Source: Deltaproteobacteria bacterium
GTDB taxonomy: Bacteria; Desulfobacterota; Syntrophorhabdia; Syntrophorhabdales; Syntrophorhabdaceae
DNA: 64,000 nucleotides
Assembly: GCA_029777945.1 (NCBI GenBank)
Contig: JAKORG010000019.1
Span: forward strand, 1-64,000
Direction of reading: 5' to 3'
Shown: positions 9,203 through 19,988 of the stretch, one piece after another
How positions within the stretch are numbered: the first letter of the stretch is position 1
How the letters are laid out: the number at the start of each line of letters is the position of its first letter
Notes under the pieces: model-generated
Databases searched by the model: none
Told to the model about the DNA's origin: nothing
Seen by the model: the letters and a program-made list of their open reading frames with translations, nothing else
Made by a program: the position numbers and the translations under genes

Positions 9203-9799
9203 ATGATCTTGACAGACAGGCAAAGGGATTCCCTTAAGGAATTGATAAACATTGCCTTTGGCAAGGCAGTATCTTCTTTATCAGAATTAACAGGATACAG
9301 AATAGTGATAGATGTGCCAAAGATAGGTATTTATAGTATTAATGAAATTGTTCCTAACATTGAAGGTATTGTAACAGAAGAAGTTGCTACGGTCCATCAG
9401 ATCTTCACAGGACGTTTAGCAGGCGATGCCTTTCTTCTCCTTGACCAAAACGGTGCAAAGGCCTTAACGAGCCTATTAATAGATGAACAGGTAGAAACCA
9501 TAGATGTTTCTACCAAAGAGGTTTTGATAGAGGTAGGTAATATCATTCTCAATGCCTGTCTGGGCACATTCGGCAATATGCTTAATGTTCACATCACCTT
9601 TTCTGTGCCACGATTGCATCTAAGTGCCTTAAATGATATGATAAATAGCCTCATCATAGGAAAAGAAGGGATTAGATATGCACTTTTGATTACTACTCAA
9701 TTTAAATTAAAAGGCAGTGAAATAGGGGGCTACCTTGTGATAGTCCTGGGTGTAGGTTCCCTTGATAGACTCCTGGAGGAAATTGAAAAACTCGGGTAA
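9203..9799 (+). CDS. cheC: CheC-like CheY-P phosphatase
   Basis: CheC/CheX/FliY-family protein, which hydrolyses CheY-P. Two copies of the family's phosphatase signature are visible: ELINIAFGKAVSSLSELTG near the N-terminus and EVGNIILNACLGTFGNML at about residue 115-132, each with the E-x2-N core. Two candidate starts exist: ATG 9191, overlapping cheY without a ribosome binding site, and ATG 9203, with GGGGGT 5 nt upstream; the latter is chosen. A receptor deamidase (CheD), CheC's usual partner, is not present in this window. The stop TAATG overlaps the next start. Confidence 0.87.
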   Translation: MILTDRQRDSLKELINIAFGKAVSSLSELTGYRIVIDVPKIGIYSINEIVPNIEGIVTEEVATVHQIFTGRLAGDAFLLLDQNGAKALTSLLIDEQVETIDVSTKEVLIEVGNIILNACLGTFGNMLNVHITFSVPRLHLSALNDMINSLIIGKEGIRYALLITTQFKLKGSEIGGYLVIVLGVGSLDRLLEEIEKLG

Positions 9800-11139
9800 T
9801 GATTCCTATGGATTTATACGAAGAGGGTTTATCAAACTGGGTTGAAAATTTTTTATTCAAAGGTGTATTTGCCACAGACAAAAACCTCAAGATAATACTA
9901 TGGAATAGGTGGCTTGAAGAAAAAAGCGGTTTATTCTCAGAAAAGTTAATGGGGAAAAATGTCCTCGAGGTATTTCCTGAAACAATCGAAAAAAAGGCAG
10001 ATAGATATTTTTATCAGGCTTTAAACGGTGAACCAATTCTTCTTTCCCATAGATTTCATAAGTATCTTATAAAAATACCGCCAGAAAAAGATTTTTCTAA
10101 CTATTTTTCAGAGATGCAGCAGACCGTGCAAATTGCCCCTTTAATTTCAAATAACATTCTATTGGGAACAATCACCATGATAGAAGATGTGACAGAGAGG
10201 GTATACACGGAGATGCTTTTAAAGAAAAAGGCAGAGATATTAAAAGAAGCAGAGGAAGAAGCAAAAAAGGAAAGGGACCTTGCACAGCACTATTTAAATA
10301 TAGTTGGTGTAATCATTCTTATCCTCGATAAGAACGGAAACATAGAGCTTATAAACAAAAGGGGATGTGAAATCCTTGGCTATAAAAAAGAAGAACTCAT
10401 TGGAAAAAACTGGTTTGACACATTTATAGTGGATAGCGAAAAAGAAGAGGTAAAAAAAGTGTTCAAAGGTCTGATGAATGGGGATTTAGAGCCCTTTGAA
10501 GAGCATGAAAATTTTATTAAAACAAAAAGCCGCGGCATCAGGATTATCCACTGGCACAACACGATTCTAAAGGACAGTAAAGGAAAGATTACAGGGGTTT
10601 TGAGTTCAGGAGAGGATATAACAGAAAAAAAACAGCTTGAAGAAATCCTGAAATCCATGGTTATAACAGATGAATTGACAGGTCTAAACAACAGAAGAGG
10701 TTTTTTAACACTGGCAGGGCAACAGTTAAAGATAGCCCAGAGGACAGGGGAAAACATGCTTCTTTTCTTTATAGACATCGATAATATGAAATGGATAAAC
10801 GATACATTAGGACATAATGCAGGGGATATTGCATTGAAAAACACTGCAAAGATATTGAAAGAGACATACAGGGAATCGGATATTATATCGAGATTTGGAG
10901 GTGATGAATTTGCGGTTCTTGTCTTAGATACACACCCTTCTAATGCACAGGTATTAATTGAAAGGCTAAAGGAAAATATAAAAAAACAAAATGAAAAAAA
11001 CGAAAATGGATTTAAATTTTCTCTGAGTATAGGTTTTTCCATATTTAACCCTGAAAATGCAAAAAGTTTAGACGAATTAATAACAGAGGCAGATGCAATG
11101 ATGTACGAAGATAAGAAGAGAAAAAAGTATAACGAGTAA
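9799..11139 (+). CDS. PAS-PAS-GGDEF diguanylate cyclase
   Basis: Predicted to make the second messenger c-di-GMP from two GTP. An N-terminal PAS domain (about 15-130, with GVFATDKNLKIILWNRWLEE) is followed by a coiled-coil linker rich in K and E (130-165), a second PAS domain (about 165-280, ILGYKKEELIGKNWFDTF) and a GGDEF domain (about 290-446). The active-site motif is the canonical GGDEF in SRFGGDEFAVLV, so activity is expected. An RxxD inhibitory site (RESD) lies five residues upstream, suggesting product feedback. The first PAS is the operon-specific type shared with the proteins at 4119 and 11155. The start overlaps the cheC stop by one base (TAATG), indicating translational coupling. 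Confidence 0.92.
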   Translation: MIPMDLYEEGLSNWVENFLFKGVFATDKNLKIILWNRWLEEKSGLFSEKLMGKNVLEVFPETIEKKADRYFYQALNGEPILLSHRFHKYLIKIPPEKDFSNYFSEMQQTVQIAPLISNNILLGTITMIEDVTERVYTEMLLKKKAEILKEAEEEAKKERDLAQHYLNIVGVIILILDKNGNIELINKRGCEILGYKKEELIGKNWFDTFIVDSEKEEVKKVFKGLMNGDLEPFEEHENFIKTKSRGIRIIHWHNTILKDSKGKITGVLSSGEDITEKKQLEEILKSMVITDELTGLNNRRGFLTLAGQQLKIAQRTGENMLLFFIDIDNMKWINDTLGHNAGDIALKNTAKILKETYRESDIISRFGGDEFAVLVLDTHPSNAQVLIERLKENIKKQNEKNENGFKFSLSIGFSIFNPENAKSLDELITEADAMMYEDKKRKKYNE

Positions 11140-11154
11140 TAAGGATTATTGTAG

Positions 11155-13056
11155 ATGAAGGATTATGTCCTTGACTGGCTTAAAGATAATGTTAATTTTG
11201 GCATATTCACCACAGATGAGCATTTCATAATTGATGGATGGAATAGGTGGCTTGAACTAAATACAGGCATGAAGGCTGATTACATCCTGGGAAAAGGGCT
11301 TTTCGAGCTTTGGCCTACATTAAAAGATTCTTTCATCTTTGATTATTATAAAGAGGCCCTTGAAGGTAAGACATCTGTCGTTTCACAGAAGTTTCATAAA
11401 TATATAATACCTATTAAACTAAAGGAAAAAAATAATCATTATTTTACCCACATGCAGCAAAGTGGAATAATATCATCCCTTCTAAAACACGAAAAAGTGA
11501 TAGGAACTATAACCATTTTAAAGGACGTAACAGATCGTGTAATTACAGAGAAAAGGCTTGCAGAAATTGAGGAAAGATATAGAAGATTTATCGAGGCATC
11601 TCCGGACATGATTTTTTTAAAAGATGAAAATTTTCGTTATGTGCTGGCCAATAAGGCATACCTTGATTTTGTCGGTAAAGACGAAAAAGACATAATAGGT
11701 AAGACCGCCTATGAATGTATGCCAAAAGAGTTAGCGAAAAAATTCTCTGCTTCCGATAGATTGGCCTTAGAAAAAGATTCCCTTATATTAACAGAGGAAA
11801 CATCAGATGGAAAAGTTTACGAAATAAGAAAATTCCCCGTTACACTTCCCGATATGAAAAAAGGGATAGGCGGCTTTATCCACGATGTAACAGAAATAAA
11901 GGAGAACATAAACAATCTCAAAGGAGCCAGAGAAAGATTTCAACACCTAAGCTTAGTGCTTTGGTCATTACTTGAAATTAACAAACTCATAACACAAGAA
12001 AAAAACATTGAGACCCTTGTGGGAAATGTATGCAAAATTCTTGTAGAAAAAAGAAGCTACAACCATGCATTGATTTTATTGTCAGAAGGCTACGATGTTA
12101 TTGCCTCATGCAGTGCGGTCTATGATAAATCTGATATGGAAACCCTTGAAAGATCTGTCAAATACGATATACCCGATTGCTTCAAAAGGGCATTAAAAGC
12201 AAGAGACATTGTCATTGTTGACCCCTTTGTGGACTGTGTAGGATGTCCTTTGTTAAAAAATATAAGGGAAGAAAAGTGCGAATTAGTAAAGATTGAATAT
12301 AACGCCAAGATATATGGCATTTTAAATATCTCCCTTTCTACAAAGTTTATAGATAACCAGGAAGAGAAAGAGCTTTTTATGCGTGTTGCAGATGATTTAG
12401 GTTTTGCCATATACAGCATAGAACAGGAAAAAGAAAGAAAGAAGGCAGAAGAAGAACTCAAAGAAAGCTATAATAGATTAAGAAACATAATAGGGTCTGT
12501 AATTGATGTGATAAGCCTTGCCGTTGAATCAAGAGACCCTTACACTGCGGGTCACCAAAAAAGGGTTGCTAACCTTGCAAGGATAATTGCCCAAGAGATG
12601 GGGTTGAGTGCCGAACAGATTGAAAATGTCAGAATGGCAGGCACAATCCATGACCTCGGAAAGATTGCTACACCAGCAGAGATACTGAGTTCCCCAAAGA
12701 AATTGACAAACATCGAGTTTGAACTCGTAAAACAGCATCCAAAAAACGCCTACGATATATTAAAAAATATAGATTATCTAAAGACAGTGGCAGAAATTGT
12801 ATACCAGCACCATGAGAAACTTGACGGCTCCGGCTATCCAAGGGGTCTAAAAGGTGATGAGATAATGATAGAGGCAAAGATACTCTGTGTAGCCGATGTG
12901 GTGGAGGCAATAGCATCGCACCGCCCTTACAGGCCTTCCCTGGGAATAGAGGCTGCCCTTGAGGAGATTGAGAAAAATGCCGGTATTTTATACGATGAAA
13001 CAGTTGTTTATGCGTGTCTTAAGATTTTCAGGGAAAAACATTTTAGCTTTGAATAG
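11155..13056 (+). CDS. PAS-PAS-GAF-HD-GYP c-di-GMP phosphodiesterase
   Basis: 633 residues: operon-specific PAS (about 10-130, GIFTTDEHFIIDGWNRWLEL), a second PAS (about 140-250, SPDMIFLKDENFRYVLANKA), a GAF-like domain (about 270-425) and a C-terminal HD-GYP domain (about 450-625). Metal and catalytic residues are visible as AGTIHDLGKIATPAEIL and HHEKLDGSGYPRGLKGDE. HD-GYP enzymes hydrolyse c-di-GMP, opposing the GGDEF protein encoded just before it. The GAF-like region holds a Cys cluster (DCVGCPLL, EEKCELV) that might bind a metal or sense redox; this is only a guess. It is last in the chemosensory operon and is followed by a strong terminator. Confidence 0.92.
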   Translation: MKDYVLDWLKDNVNFGIFTTDEHFIIDGWNRWLELNTGMKADYILGKGLFELWPTLKDSFIFDYYKEALEGKTSVVSQKFHKYIIPIKLKEKNNHYFTHMQQSGIISSLLKHEKVIGTITILKDVTDRVITEKRLAEIEERYRRFIEASPDMIFLKDENFRYVLANKAYLDFVGKDEKDIIGKTAYECMPKELAKKFSASDRLALEKDSLILTEETSDGKVYEIRKFPVTLPDMKKGIGGFIHDVTEIKENINNLKGARERFQHLSLVLWSLLEINKLITQEKNIETLVGNVCKILVEKRSYNHALILLSEGYDVIASCSAVYDKSDMETLERSVKYDIPDCFKRALKARDIVIVDPFVDCVGCPLLKNIREEKCELVKIEYNAKIYGILNISLSTKFIDNQEEKELFMRVADDLGFAIYSIEQEKERKKAEEELKESYNRLRNIIGSVIDVISLAVESRDPYTAGHQKRVANLARIIAQEMGLSAEQIENVRMAGTIHDLGKIATPAEILSSPKKLTNIEFELVKQHPKNAYDILKNIDYLKTVAEIVYQHHEKLDGSGYPRGLKGDEIMIEAKILCVADVVEAIASHRPYRPSLGIEAALEEIEKNAGILYDETVVYACLKIFREKHFSFE

Positions 13057-13068
13057 TTTTTAATTCAT

Positions 13069-13099
13069 AAAAAAAGGGGGGAGTACCCCCCTTTTTTTT
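13069..13099. terminator. Bidirectional intrinsic terminator
   Basis: An A-run, six G, the loop AGTA, six C and a T-run form a perfect hairpin. It can work for both the + strand chemosensory operon ending at 13056 and the - strand etfA gene ending at 13098, whose stop codon lies inside the T-run. Confidence 0.93.
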
Positions 13100-14084
13100 A
13101 CTTGTTGAGTTTTGCCTTAAACTTTTCGATAAGTTTTGGTACTATCTGGGCATAATCACCTACGATGCCGAAAGTAGCTGCTTTAAAGATAGGTGCATCA
13201 GGGTCTTTATTAATGGCAACTATACAATCAGATGTCCTCATGCCAGCTAAGTGCTGGATTGCACCGGAAATACCGCATGCGATATAGATTTTAGGCTTAA
13301 CTGTTTTTCCTGTCTGGCCAACCTGGTGTTCATATGGAATCCATCCAGAATCTACTGCTGCGCGGGATGCACCCACTGCACCACCCAAAACATCGGCAAG
13401 TTGTTTTAAAAGCTCAAATCCTTCGGGTTTGCCAAGGCCCCTACCACCGGATACTATAATATCTGCCTCAACGAGGTTTACAGTTGTAGCAGCCTTTATA
13501 AATTCCAGTACCTTGGCATTAAGATCTGCCTCTGCCACTGTAAAGGACTCTTTTACTACCTCGCCCTGGTTTGCATCGTTTTTTTCAGGCATTGCAAAGG
13601 ATTTAGGTCTTACGGTTATAATCTGGGGTTTTGCCTTCTCATTAACCACGGTTACCATATAGTTTCCGCCGAATGCTGCCCTTGTCATTTTAACCTGTCC
13701 ACCTTCAACCTTCAAACCTATTGTATCTGTGCAGAGACCAAAACCGAGTAATGCCGCAGTTGCAGCTGCCACATCTGTTCCCTGGCTTGTTGCCCTAAAA
13801 AGTGCCACCTCTGGTTTATACTTGTCCAGGAGAAAGTTTGCTGCCTTTGAATACGCATCGGGTAAAAAGTTTTTATATACTGGGCCTTCTACAACAAATA
13901 CCTTTGATGCACCATAGGCAATAGCCTCTTTTGCAATGGCATCCACACTGTCTCCTATTACAAATGCACAGACATTTGAACCGAGATCTTGTGCCATTGC
14001 CTTTCCAATACCGAGTAATTCAAAAGACATAGGGGATACTGCCCCTTCTTTTTGTTCTATATAAACCCAAACATCATTAGCCAT
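13098..14084 (-). CDS. etfA: Electron transfer flavoprotein alpha subunit (set 1)
   Basis: With EtfB it forms the FAD-containing ETF that takes electrons from acyl-CoA dehydrogenases or exchanges them with NADH and ferredoxin. The 328-residue protein has the ETF N-terminal domain and the C-terminal FAD-binding domain with [46 protein letters not shown] and [11 protein letters not shown]. Ribosome binding site GGAGGAGGGACAAT precedes the ATG. It lies 18 nt after etfB and is the last gene of thiolase-crotonase-etfB-etfA. A second etfBA pair (28450-26663) has a different context, so the two sets probably serve different dehydrogenases. Confidence 0.96.
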   Translation of the reverse strand: MANDVWVYIEQKEGAVSPMSFELLGIGKAMAQDLGSNVCAFVIGDSVDAIAKEAIAYGASKVFVVEGPVYKNFLPDAYSKAANFLLDKYKPEVALFRATSQGTDVAAATAALLGFGLCTDTIGLKVEGGQVKMTRAAFGGNYMVTVVNEKAKPQIITVRPKSFAMPEKNDANQGEVVKESFTVAEADLNAKVLEFIKAATTVNLVEADIIVSGGRGLGKPEGFELLKQLADVLGGAVGASRAAVDSGWIPYEHQVGQTGKTVKPKIYIACGISGAIQHLAGMRTSDCIVAINKDPDAPIFKAATFGIVGDYAQIVPKLIEKFKAKLNK

Positions 14085-14102
14085 TATTGTCCCTCCTCCT
14101 GG

Positions 14103-14903
14103 TTATTTTATAACTTTCATTTCTATTAGCTTTTCAGTCAATGTATTTGCAATATCTTCCACTTCACCCTTGAGTATTTCACCTGCACCTCTTGGAGGTG
14201 GCACTGCAATCTCTACAACCTTTGTTGATGCGCCATTGGATCCAACTTTAGCTGTATCTACACCTAAATCTCCAGCCTTCCATTCAGGAATAGGAATTTT
14301 TGAAGCCTTTCTGATACCCATCAGGTTAGGTAGACGGGGTTCATTAATGCCCTTGATAACAGATACTACTGCAGGTAATTTTGCCTCCACCACTTCAATT
14401 CCACCTTCAATAGCCCTTTCCACCACGATCTTTTTTGCACCGGCATCGATGGATCTTATTTTTGAAACATAAGTTAGCTGGCTGAATCCCAATATGGCTG
14501 CAAGCATTGCACCTACAACACCGGTATTACCATCTGTTGACTGTTTACCAGTAAACACAATGTCCACATCGCCTATCTTTTTTATTGCAGATGCCAGCAC
14601 ATATGCCGTTGCATAGGTATCAGAACCTGCAAATGCATCATCTGTAAGCCTGTAAACTTGATTCACCGTGAGAGCAAGGGCATTCCTCAGGACATCGTTT
14701 GCCTTTTCAGGCCCCATTGAGATTGCCACAATTTCACCATCATAATTCTCCCTTGTGAGTAATGCCTCTTCAATGGCAAACTCATCGAAAGGATTTGTAA
14801 TCGTTGCCTCCATGGCATCTCTTTTTAATGTCCCCTTAGGGATATCCCACTTGATCTCTGCTTCAGTATCAGGAACCTGTTTAATACATACGACTATCTT
14901 CAC
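14103..14903 (-). CDS. etfB: Electron transfer flavoprotein beta subunit (set 1)
   Basis: 266 residues, with the ETF beta N-terminus MKIVVCIKQVPDTEAEIKW, the nucleotide-binding loop region TGKQSTDGNTGVVGAMLA and the recognition-loop region GINEPRLPNLMGIRKA. EtfB pairs with the EtfA encoded downstream. The start has AAAGGAGGAC before the ATG. Being in an operon with thiolase and crotonase suggests a role in acyl-CoA oxidation or, in the reverse direction, butyryl-CoA-type synthesis. Whether it bifurcates electrons cannot be decided by eye. Confidence 0.96.
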   Translation of the reverse strand: MKIVVCIKQVPDTEAEIKWDIPKGTLKRDAMEATITNPFDEFAIEEALLTRENYDGEIVAISMGPEKANDVLRNALALTVNQVYRLTDDAFAGSDTYATAYVLASAIKKIGDVDIVFTGKQSTDGNTGVVGAMLAAILGFSQLTYVSKIRSIDAGAKKIVVERAIEGGIEVVEAKLPAVVSVIKGINEPRLPNLMGIRKASKIPIPEWKAGDLGVDTAKVGSNGASTKVVEIAVPPPRGAGEILKGEVEDIANTLTEKLIEMKVIK

Positions 14904-14926
14904 AGCGTCCTCCTTTTTTAATTTTT

Positions 14927-15709
14927 TTATTCACCCGTAAATGTGGGTTTTCTTTTTTCTACAAAAGCTGTCATTCCTTCTTTCTGGTCTTTTGTAGCAA
15001 AACAAAGACCGAAGTCCTTTGCCTCTAGCATTAAGACCGATTCCATATCGAGAAAAAGGCTCTTGTTAATACATTCCTTTGCAAGACGCATTGCAAAAGG
15101 ACCATTGGATTTTATCTTTTCTGCAAGCTCCATAACCTCTTTCATTAAATTTTCATGGGGCACAACTTTATTTATAAAACCCATTTCATATGCCTCCTGG
15201 GCACTTATCATCTTCCCTGTAAATATCATCTCCTTTGCCCTTGCAAGACCAACGAGCTTTGCTGCCCTCTGTGTTCCACCAAATCCCGGATGAATGCCGA
15301 GGGTTGTTTCAGGAAAACCTACCTTTGCCTTATCAGATGCATAGATGATATCACAGGCAATGGCAACCTCAAATCCTCCACCCAAGGCAAAGCCGTTTAC
15401 CGCTGCAATCACAGGTTTTGACATATTTTCAAGGGCCGATATGGCCTCATGTCCTCTCTGGGAAAACTGCATACCCTGAAGGCCAGTCATATCCTTCATC
15501 TCAAGGATATCTGCACCAGCTATAAATGCCTTATCCCCTTCACCTGTAACCACCACAACCCAGACATCCTTATTTGCCTCTAACTCGGCTACTGCGTTTT
15601 TTAAATCATCAAGGGTCTCGGAATTTAAGGCATTTAATGCCTTTGGCCGATTAAATTTTATGATAGCAATCTTATCCTTTATCTCCACTATAAGGTTTTT
15701 GTATTCCAT
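14927..15709 (-). CDS. Enoyl-CoA hydratase / crotonase family protein
   Basis: Hydrates trans-2-enoyl-CoA to 3-hydroxyacyl-CoA. The crotonase fold motifs are visible: FNRPKALNALN, oxyanion-hole stretch DKAFIAGADI, and AAVNGFALGGGFEVAIACD, followed by FPETTLGIHPGFGGTQRAAK. Both catalytic-type glutamates (in GGGFEVAIACD and PETTLGIHPG) are at their usual places. A GAGG ribosome binding site favours the ATG at 15709, giving MEYKNLIVE; an upstream ATG (15724) inside the thiolase gene is less likely. The thiolase stop lies only 2 nt before this start, so the genes are coupled. Confidence 0.95.
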   Translation of the reverse strand: MEYKNLIVEIKDKIAIIKFNRPKALNALNSETLDDLKNAVAELEANKDVWVVVVTGEGDKAFIAGADILEMKDMTGLQGMQFSQRGHEAISALENMSKPVIAAVNGFALGGGFEVAIACDIIYASDKAKVGFPETTLGIHPGFGGTQRAAKLVGLARAKEMIFTGKMISAQEAYEMGFINKVVPHENLMKEVMELAEKIKSNGPFAMRLAKECINKSLFLDMESVLMLEAKDFGLCFATKDQKEGMTAFVEKRKPTFTGE

Positions 15710-15711
15710 AA

Positions 15712-16995
15712 TTAAACCTCGCATTCAAGGACTGCTGCCAATCCCATACCACCACCTATACACATGGAAACAAGACCGTATCTGAGACCGAGCCTTCTCA
15801 TCTGATAAAGGGCTGTGGTAACGAGCCTTGCACCTGTGCATCCGATGGGGTGTCCCAGGGATATACCACCGCCGAACACATTGCACTTTTCCATGTTTAT
15901 CTTTAATTCTCTGATGCATGCAATTGACTGGGATGCAAATGCCTCGTTGAGTTCGATAAGGTCTATCTGGTCAAGTGTCATGTTTGCCTTTTTTAAGGCC
16001 TTTCTTATTGCTGGGATGGGACCCAATCCCATATAAGCAGGGTCTACGCCGCCATTTGCCCAGGAGATCAGTCTTCCCATGGGTTTTATACCTAATTCTT
16101 TTGCCTTGTCAGCTGCCATAAGGACAACGGCTGCAGCAGCGTCATTTATACCCGATGCATTACCGGCAGTTACTGTTCCATCTTTTTTAAATGCAGGGGC
16201 GAGTTTTGACATTTTTTCTAAAGATGTATCCATTGGCCTTTCATCTGTATCAAATATAATAGGATCGCCTTTTTTCTGAGGAATCTTAACAGGCACAATT
16301 TCGTCTTTGAATAGCCCTTCTTTAATCGCCTTTCTTGCACGCTGATGACTCATTAAACCGAATTCATCCTGTTCGAGCCTTGAAATGTTATATTTGGCAG
16401 CAATATTTTCAGCAGTCATGCCCATATGGTATCCGTAAAAAATTTCCCAGACGCCGTCGAGGACCATCAAGTCTATTGCCTTTGTGTCGAACATCCTTGC
16501 ACCCCAGCGTAATCCAGGCAGTGCAAATGGGGCAAGACTCATATTTTCCATACCACCTGCAACAACTATATCATTATCACCTACTGCTATGGATTGCACA
16601 CCGTTTATAATGGCCCTAAGACCTGAGGAACATACCTTGTTTACTGTGTATGCCCCTATTTCTTTTGGTATGCCTGCATAGATACTTGCCTGCCTTGCAG
16701 AATTCTGCCCTAACCCGGCCTGTATAACATTTCCCATTATCACTTCATCGATTATTACCTCTTTAAGGCCTTCATCGTAGTCATATGCCTTTGCCTCGAG
16801 TTCGGTATCTGTTTTGCCGTTAAAGATATCTGGGGCTACATCCTGGTCCTTTTTTCTCGAAGGTCTAATGCCTGCCCTTTTTATCGCCTCTTTAATTGCT
16901 AAAGCACCGAGTTGAACCACAGGGACATCTTTTAAAGACTGGCCAAACTGACCAATAGGTGTTCTTGCACAGGAAACGATTACAACATCTCTCAT
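15712..16995 (-). CDS. Acetyl-CoA acetyltransferase (thiolase) with an inserted segment
   Basis: Thiolase catalyses condensation of two acetyl-CoA or thiolytic cleavage of 3-ketoacyl-CoA. Catalytic residues are the nucleophilic Cys in NKVCSSGLRA, NEAFAS, His in GHPIGCTGARL and the second Cys in MCIGGGMG. The start is set at ATG 16995 (MRDVVIVSCARTPIG) because GAAAGGAGTGGGGT precedes it; the longer open frame to 17046 has no such signal. About 35 charged residues (from RPSRKKDQD to YDYDEGLKEV) are inserted near residue 40 compared with usual thiolases, between the first helix and the DEVIMGNVIQAG motif. First gene of thiolase-crotonase-etfBA. Confidence 0.94.
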   Translation of the reverse strand: MRDVVIVSCARTPIGQFGQSLKDVPVVQLGALAIKEAIKRAGIRPSRKKDQDVAPDIFNGKTDTELEAKAYDYDEGLKEVIIDEVIMGNVIQAGLGQNSARQASIYAGIPKEIGAYTVNKVCSSGLRAIINGVQSIAVGDNDIVVAGGMENMSLAPFALPGLRWGARMFDTKAIDLMVLDGVWEIFYGYHMGMTAENIAAKYNISRLEQDEFGLMSHQRARKAIKEGLFKDEIVPVKIPQKKGDPIIFDTDERPMDTSLEKMSKLAPAFKKDGTVTAGNASGINDAAAAVVLMAADKAKELGIKPMGRLISWANGGVDPAYMGLGPIPAIRKALKKANMTLDQIDLIELNEAFASQSIACIRELKINMEKCNVFGGGISLGHPIGCTGARLVTTALYQMRRLGLRYGLVSMCIGGGMGLAAVLECEV

Positions 16996-17017
16996 ACCCC
17001 ACTCCTTTCGTTTATTA

Positions 17018-17073
17018 TGTGAATTTGAAAAAAAATTCACAAACATTTAATATGAAATGAATTGATTTGTCAA
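17018..17073 (-). promoter_or_regulatory. Promoter and palindromic operator of the thiolase-crotonase-etfBA operon
   Basis: On the minus strand TTGACA (17073-17068), a 17-nt spacer and TTAAAT (17050-17045) form a good sigma70-type promoter. A 9-bp inverted repeat TGTGAATTT-N6-AAATTCACA (17018-17041) covers the expected transcription start, the classic place for a repressor. A similar TGTGAAT half site lies at 29712-29718 before the acyl-CoA dehydrogenase gene. Confidence 0.65.
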
Positions 17074-17117
17074 TGATTTTTAATATGTAAAGAAAAATTT
17101 AATCATACAACTATTTA

Positions 17118-17309
17118 TTATTTATTCTCTGAAACAAACCTTGCATAGGAACGGTCGTATGTGAGCTCACCTTCCTTTGAGAAAAAACAGCCGGGTATCT
17201 GTTTTTTACTTCTGTGATATGCCACGCACTCACAACATTTACCCTTTCTGCTGCAAGGCTCGTATGTGCATGTGCAAGATGCCCTGTTTTTTTCAATATT
17301 GCATTCCAT
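17118..17309 (-). CDS. Small cysteine-rich protein (DUF6485-like)
   Basis: 63 residues with eight cysteines: [31 protein letters not shown] and IPGCFF. The pattern resembles the small DUF6485 family of uncharacterised Cys-rich proteins common in anaerobes; the family name is from memory. Metal or cluster binding is likely. The ATG at 17309 has an ideal ribosome binding site (ATAAGGAGGTATATC); a longer open frame upstream overlaps the LarA-like gene. It lies 11 nt after that gene, so it is the third member of eno-larA-like-DUF. Confidence 0.75.
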   Translation of the reverse strand: MECNIEKNRASCTCTYEPCSRKGKCCECVAYHRSKKQIPGCFFSKEGELTYDRSYARFVSENK

Positions 17310-17320
17310 GATATACCTCC

Positions 17321-19928
<2,608 letters not shown>

Positions 19929-19952
19929 ATATTTTTGGATAATATTTCCTCA

Positions 19953-19981
19953 TTGACATTACAGAAAACCTTAAGTTAATA
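19953..19981 (+). promoter_or_regulatory. Promoter of purB (leaderless type)
   Basis: A perfect TTGACA (19953-19958), a 17-nt spacer and TTAATA (19976-19981) end 7 nt before the purB ATG. Transcription should begin at or within a base or two of the start codon. No Shine-Dalgarno is present. Confidence 0.65.
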
Positions 19982-19988
19982 TACAGCC

